In this document: in pieces, positions 60,081 through 64,000 of the stretch
Layout: the number at the start of each line of letters is the position of its first letter
How positions within the stretch are numbered: the first letter of the stretch is position 1
From: Paenibacillus xylanexedens
GTDB lineage: Bacteria; Bacillota; Bacilli; Paenibacillales; Paenibacillaceae
Length of the DNA stretch: 64,000 nucleotides
Direction: 5' to 3'
Assembly (NCBI RefSeq): GCF_007680605.1
Contig: NZ_VEIO01000001.1
Span: 2,423,276-2,487,275 of the forward strand
The notes under the pieces: model-generated
Database searches by the model: none
What the model was told of the DNA's origin: nothing
What the model saw: the letters and a program-made list of their open reading frames with translations, nothing else
Translations under genes and position numbers: made by a program

Positions 60081-61082
60081 TTATACCGGGATCAGCGGCG
60101 GTGCATCCGCCTGTTTCTTTCGCATTTCTTTCCGTTGCTTTTCCAATTGCTCGTTGTACATCTTCATATTCCATGTGGTGAAAAATTCCAGGCCGGAGGC
60201 CACTCCTGAGCGATATAAGTTCGTACTGTCTTGAACGGAGAGATTAAATTGTGTCGGTTTAATACCAAGCGTAGGAATTTTGACCGTACGGAATCGGTTA
60301 ATCTGCTCAATGTAACGCTCATCGTGAGCTGTTAACATGGTCTCGACAAGCGCTTGCAACATAGTCAAAGGCCCTTTGATTCGTGCAGGTTCTACTTCTG
60401 TCTTGCCTACCATTTTAAAACCGACTACTGGAATGATCTCTCCCCCTGATTCAGAGCGTTCTCCATCAAACAACCACAGTGGAAAGTTACTCAGTAGTCC
60501 TCCATCCACAACATACACAAACTGATCTTGGAAAGGCAGCCCCTTGGACATCACCGGCGATTTCCGAATAATGACAGGATCGAAAAAATACGGAATGCTA
60601 CAACTCATACGTACAGCTTTAGCAACCTCAAGCTTTGCCGGTTCAATACCAAAGCGCCGAATATCGTCGGGCAAAACGAGAATATTTCCGTTAGAAATAT
60701 CCGATGCGGTAATGAGCAACTTTCCAGGTGGCAAATCAGCGAAGGTTCGTATTCCTTTTTGTGCCAGCATTTTGCTTATCCATGACTCCAGTGCTTCACC
60801 TGAATATAAACCTTTTTTCAAAAACATCCTTGTTGCCGGACCAATCCAGCGTGTATTAAATATAGGCGACCGTTGCAGTAGCGATGCAAACGGCGTACTC
60901 TCAATAATTACTTTCATCTCCTCGGCCCGGTAACCTGCAGCCAGTAGGGCAGCAACAATCGAACCGGATGATGTACCAGCAACTCGGTTGAATTGCACTC
61001 CGCAGTCCTGTGCTCCCTGTACAGCTCCTGCAAGGGAAATTCCTTTTACGCCTCCACCTTCAAAAACGCCATTAATTAACAC
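60081..61082 (-). CDS. Patatin-like phospholipase
   Basis: A 333-residue patatin-domain protein with oxyanion-hole GVFEGGGVKGISLAGAV, the nucleophile elbow VAGTSSGSIVAALLAAG and the catalytic Asp in VVDGGLLSNFPLWLFD. It should cleave phospholipid or lysophospholipid acyl chains; B. subtilis YqhO occupies the same place. The GTG at 61080-61082 follows GGGGG; longer frames have no RBS. No signal peptide. The C-terminus is basic (EKQRKEMRKKQADAPP). Confidence 0.87.
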   Translation of the reverse strand: MLINGVFEGGGVKGISLAGAVQGAQDCGVQFNRVAGTSSGSIVAALLAAGYRAEEMKVIIESTPFASLLQRSPIFNTRWIGPATRMFLKKGLYSGEALESWISKMLAQKGIRTFADLPPGKLLITASDISNGNILVLPDDIRRFGIEPAKLEVAKAVRMSCSIPYFFDPVIIRKSPVMSKGLPFQDQFVYVVDGGLLSNFPLWLFDGERSESGGEIIPVVGFKMVGKTEVEPARIKGPLTMLQALVETMLTAHDERYIEQINRFRTVKIPTLGIKPTQFNLSVQDSTNLYRSGVASGLEFFTTWNMKMYNEQLEKQRKEMRKKQADAPPLIPV

Positions 61083-61206
61083 AACGAAAACCCCCGTTCT
61101 CCAGGCAGCCATGCTTCTACTGCCACTGTATGAGAACAGGGGTTGGACATATAACTATGAGTTGATGAATCCGTGATCGCTAATCCAAAAAAATTCGCTT
61201 TGCTAC

Positions 61207-62814
61207 TTACAAGCCATAGTAGGCTTTAAGTCGTTCAATCAAACCCAGCGGGTTCTTCGTAAGATACTGGGAACTGAAATAAATATCCCCGCCAATGGAT
61301 GGATACTTTTGATTATATGTCAATTGATCTATGATTTCTTGTGATGTCTGCCAACCAATCTCTGGCGTTCCGAGTTTATAAGGAGAATGCCCGATGTACA
61401 ATTTTACATTGGTATTGGCTACCTCATTAACCCACCAATCGACGACCTTATCGTACCTTGCAGCACTAAGCGTCATGCTCCAGTATACTTGTGGTGCAAC
61501 GTAATCGATCCATCCTTGTTTGATCCATGTCCGAACATCTGCATTCATGCTGTCATACGCAGTTACGCCTGCTTTGGTGTCTGAGCCAGTCAGATCATTA
61601 GCTTTGTTACGCCATACACCAAATGGACTGATTCCATACTCTACATTAGCTTTCACTTGATGAATACGTTGACCTAGTTGCTGTACAAACTGATTAATGT
61701 TGTCACGGCGCCATGCTGCACGGTCTGTTGTACCTGACGTGTTATACATTTTGTAAGCAGCATCGTCATTAAAAGTCACATTAGAAGGATAGAAGTAATC
61801 GTCCAGGTGCACTCCATCCACGTTATAGTTATTCACCACTTCCATAATGGTATCTATAATATGCTGTCTTGCTTCTGGCACACCTGGGTTAATATAAAGT
61901 TTACCCGATGCATTTACAATCCAGTCCGGATGTAGCTTGGATACATGATTAACGGCCAGATTGGCTGTTGTTGCCGAGTTCGTTGCCCGAAACGGATTGA
62001 ACCAGGCGTGGAATTCAAGCCCACGCTTATGGGCTTCCTCAATCATAAATGCCAGTGGATCGTAGCCTGGATCTTTGCCCTGTGTTCCTGTCAGAACACT
62101 ATTCCAAGGCACTAGGCTGGAAGGATAAATGGCGTCTGCATTGGCTCTAACTTGTACAAACACAGCATTGATCCCCATGTCCTTCAATTGATCCAGTTGA
62201 CTTGTGTACTCCTGTTTCTGTTTCTCTACATTGCCTTTCGCGCCAGAAGACGGCCAGTCACCATTAACTGTAGAAATCCAGGCTCCGCGCATCTCATTCA
62301 TTGCTGGAGGGACACTTCCTCCCGGTTCTGCAGGTGTAGCTGGAGTTGGCTCTGGTGTTGGCGTTGGTTCTGCTCCTGTGTACAGATCAATGGTTTGAGC
62401 CACCTGATTCCAGTTCACTTGAATCCCCAAATTCTCACTTACAAAACGAATCGGAACCATCACTCGACCTTGTTTTAGTTGCACGGAAGCATCCAGATCA
62501 ACCACGGCATTGTCGACCGTCGCTTGCTGACGTCCACTCGTCATCGTAATTGTTGAATCCGATTTCTGAATCGTCACCGTCCGGGTTGCCTGGGACCATA
62601 ACACTGAAGCCCCCAGTCCTTCACTGATGACCCGTAACGGCACCATCGTTACGTTCACCTTGGGCATGATATATGGTGACACATCTGATTCCAGACGCTG
62701 ACCATCCAGAAAAATAGAAATCTGTTTTGAACTTGCTGCCTGAGCGGTCAAACCGACTGACTGTAATCCAAGAACAAAAATGAGCAGTAGCAACAATCCT
62801 TTACGCAATTTCAT
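61207..62814 (-). CDS. Secreted GH10-like (DUF187) protein with CuAO-N domain
   Basis: A 535-residue secreted protein: signal peptide (LLLLLIFVLGLQSVGLTAQA), a copper-amine-oxidase-like N-terminal domain (~30-150: VPLRVISEGLGASVLWSQAT and VPIRFVSENLGIQVNWNQVA), a Pro/Thr/Glu linker (TPTPEPTPATPAEPGG) and a glycosyl-hydrolase-like GHL10/DUF187 domain (MRGAWISTVNGDWPSSG, LEFHAWFNPFRATN, VDGVHLDDYFYPS, GISPFGVWRNKA). The CuAO-N module is common in Paenibacillus secreted enzymes and possibly binds cell wall. Carbohydrate substrate unknown. Confidence 0.9.
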   Translation of the reverse strand: MKLRKGLLLLLIFVLGLQSVGLTAQAASSKQISIFLDGQRLESDVSPYIMPKVNVTMVPLRVISEGLGASVLWSQATRTVTIQKSDSTITMTSGRQQATVDNAVVDLDASVQLKQGRVMVPIRFVSENLGIQVNWNQVAQTIDLYTGAEPTPTPEPTPATPAEPGGSVPPAMNEMRGAWISTVNGDWPSSGAKGNVEKQKQEYTSQLDQLKDMGINAVFVQVRANADAIYPSSLVPWNSVLTGTQGKDPGYDPLAFMIEEAHKRGLEFHAWFNPFRATNSATTANLAVNHVSKLHPDWIVNASGKLYINPGVPEARQHIIDTIMEVVNNYNVDGVHLDDYFYPSNVTFNDDAAYKMYNTSGTTDRAAWRRDNINQFVQQLGQRIHQVKANVEYGISPFGVWRNKANDLTGSDTKAGVTAYDSMNADVRTWIKQGWIDYVAPQVYWSMTLSAARYDKVVDWWVNEVANTNVKLYIGHSPYKLGTPEIGWQTSQEIIDQLTYNQKYPSIGGDIYFSSQYLTKNPLGLIERLKAYYGL

Positions 62815-62937
62815 GAATACAATCCTCCAACATCATTAGATTTACGGTAAATTCTACTAGTTTAATAGACGCTTGGCAGACTGGTTTAGTTGCGCTATTG
62901 ACCAAATGTTGGTTGGAAATAAAATATTGAAATTAAA

Positions 62938-62971
62938 AATGCTCCTCGCCAATCACTTGGCAAGAAGCATT
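62938..62971 (-). terminator. Terminator after mntR
   Basis: AATGCTCCTCGCCAA (62938-62952) pairs with TTGGCAAGAAGCATT (62957-62971), with a T-run on the minus strand. Confidence 0.85.
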
Positions 62972-63000
62972 CTCTATTTATTGACATATGAATTCAAGGC

Positions 63001-63429
63001 TCAAGAGTCCGTGTTACTCATGATTTCCTGAATGTTTTTTAGGTCTTGCAGACGGCTCTCATCCTGACGGAAATATTCCACGAGAGACTCAATACATGTA
63101 ATGGAATCCCAGCTTAAGTGATGTTCAATACCTTCTACGTCGTTATAAATGTTCTCTTCCTGAACACCGATCGTAGTTAGAAACTGCTCAAGCAGATGAT
63201 GGCGCTCCATCAACCGTTTGCCCATTTTTTTCCCTTTTGGCGTCAGTACCAGCCCGCGGTACTTCTCATAGATCAGGTACTCGTCCTTGTCCAGCTTTTG
63301 GATCATCTTCGTCACGGATGAAGGATGTACTTCCAGTCCTTCTGCTATATCAGACACACGAGCATAGCCCTTTTCATCAATCAATTTGTATATACGCTCC
63401 AAATAATCTTCCATACTGGGCGTTGGCAT
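63001..63429 (-). CDS. mntR: Manganese transport regulator MntR
   Basis: DtxR-family Mn(II) sensor repressing manganese uptake. The 142-residue protein has the winged helix ([20 protein letters not shown]) and the metal ligands at the same numbers as B. subtilis MntR: Asp8, Glu11, His77, Glu99, Glu102 and His103. C-terminal dimer helices follow. The neighbours are the same as in B. subtilis (yqhO side and downstream of a terminator). No MntR box was recognised in the window. Confidence 0.95.
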   Translation of the reverse strand: MPTPSMEDYLERIYKLIDEKGYARVSDIAEGLEVHPSSVTKMIQKLDKDEYLIYEKYRGLVLTPKGKKMGKRLMERHHLLEQFLTTIGVQEENIYNDVEGIEHHLSWDSITCIESLVEYFRQDESRLQDLKNIQEIMSNTDS

Positions 63430-63614
63430 CTGCTTCCCTCTCTTCTCTCTGACCGGTTCTACGTACCTGGTCCCTATCTTCTAATGATACATGTTATCAA
63501 TGCGCATTGGCAAGTCCTACCCGATTCTGATCGCCTTTCACAAGGATTGGCAGGCGTGACTTCTCTCCATTTGAGGCAAACTAAGTCCAGTTTCGTATTG
63601 AAAGGAGTGATTCT

Positions 63615-64000
63615 GTGAGCACAAGCGTGGCCCAGCCCCCTGTTCGAAAAGCAAAGGGTACAAAACCCTTTATTCCCGATTTGGTGTATTTTGAACCAGG
63701 TGCGCTTGAATATGAAAAAGGAAAACGGATTATGGAGTGGGTAACCTCCCAAAACATTCCTTATCAGATGACCACTTCACACAATCGGATCACCAACCTC
63801 CCCGGTGAGACAGAACAAGAAAAATACCGGATGGCCAAGCGAACTCTGGTTGTAGGGGTACGTAAAACCCTGAAATTTGACCAGTCCAAACCATCAGCAG
63901 AGTATGCTATCCCTATCTCCACAGGTTGTATGGGGCATTGCCATTATTGTTATCTTCAAACCACATTAGGTGCAAAACCATACGTTCGCGTGTACGTAAA
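63615..64000 (+). CDS. splB: Spore photoproduct lyase, 5' part
   Basis: Radical SAM enzyme that reverses spore photoproduct during germination. About 128 residues are present; the gene runs off the right edge. The start GTG 63615 has AAAGGAG seven bases upstream. Features: PFIPDLVYFEPGALEYEKGK and the [4Fe-4S] motif CxxxCxxC (STGCMGHCHYCYLQT). Flanks show a short Thr/Ala-rich N-terminus. Confidence 0.93.
   Translation, partial: MSTSVAQPPVRKAKGTKPFIPDLVYFEPGALEYEKGKRIMEWVTSQNIPYQMTTSHNRITNLPGETEQEKYRMAKRTLVVGVRKTLKFDQSKPSAEYAIPISTGCMGHCHYCYLQTTLGAKPYVRVYV

Noticed and set aside
1..64000. CRISPR arrays, rRNA or tRNA genes
   Set aside because: No regularly spaced repeats and no tRNA-like or rRNA-like sequence were noticed when reading through; the long repeats seen are tandem, inverted or dispersed and are explained separately.

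Overview
The window is a chromosomal segment of an endospore-forming member of the Bacillota, most likely a Paenibacillus. The evidence is a dense set of sporulation genes (spoVAA, spoIIAA-spoIIAB-sigF, dacF, spoIIM, spo0A, spoIVB, the eight-gene spoIIIA operon, splB, a probable mciZ) in an order that closely follows the Bacillus subtilis spoVA-to-mntR region, together with Paenibacillus-like traits such as a copper-amine-oxidase N-terminal repeat fused to a glycosidase-like domain. Almost all core genes lie on the minus strand. Genes departing from that strand or from the conserved order are the best candidates for acquired or local additions.

Layout. 0-0.3 kb: 5' part of spoVAA. 0.4-0.9 kb: two tandem copies of a 271-bp non-coding repeat. 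0.9-2.9 kb: a divergent AraC regulator/EamA transporter pair, which with the repeats separates spoVAA from sigF. 3-6 kb: sigF, spoIIAB, spoIIAA, dacF. 6.0-6.9 kb: a MITE-like element and a glutathione peroxidase. 7-14.4 kb: pupG, xerD, yqzK, fur, spoIIM, an EndoQ-like nuclease, nudF, a small mciZ-like gene, a peptidase T-like gene and a prli42-like micro-gene. 14.4-20.3 kb: lpdV-bkdAA-bkdAB-bkdB (branched-chain 2-oxoacid dehydrogenase) followed by lipB, which makes the lipoyl cofactor of that complex. 20.5-31.1 kb: an accessory block holding a DUF2627 gene, a thymidine kinase with an altered P-loop, small zinc-ribbon proteins, a YiiX/NlpC-P60-like protein, an iron-regulated cluster with three Fur boxes and an in-frame AraC-lipoprotein readthrough, a FlxA-like protein, a CBS-GGDEF protein, and a 1.4-kb segment bounded by a duplicated spo0A 3' end.

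31.1-47.1 kb returns to the conserved core: spo0A, spoIVB, recN, argR, tlyA, dxs, ispA, xseB, xseA, folD, nusB, a DUF2273-amaP-Asp23 envelope-stress cluster, accC and accB. 47.2-53.1 kb is the spoIIIA operon, which builds the mother-cell half of the feeding-tube channel. 53.3-64 kb holds comB, lysC, efp, a Xaa-Pro peptidase, aroQ, yqhR, yqhQ, yqhP, a patatin-like protein, a secreted GH10-like protein, mntR and the start of splB.

The genes join into a few programmes. Spo0A, SigF with its SpoIIAA/SpoIIAB switch, SpoIVB and SpoIIIA run the engulfment-stage compartment signalling. Fur and MntR are metal sensors, and Fur-box matches lie beside the iron cluster. The dxs-ispA pair supplies isoprenoids, accB/accC supplies malonyl-CoA, and bkd plus lipB supply branched acyl-CoA primers for the membrane.

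The strongest non-routine observations are the second, synonymously diverged spo0A 3' end flanking an AT-rich segment with a secreted protein and a transposase remnant; the AraC/siderophore-lipoprotein readthrough with a Fur box and ribosome-binding site inside the frame; a structured leader with its own promoter upstream of the Asp23 gene; and related hairpin-bearing repeats. No rRNA, tRNA or CRISPR array was seen.
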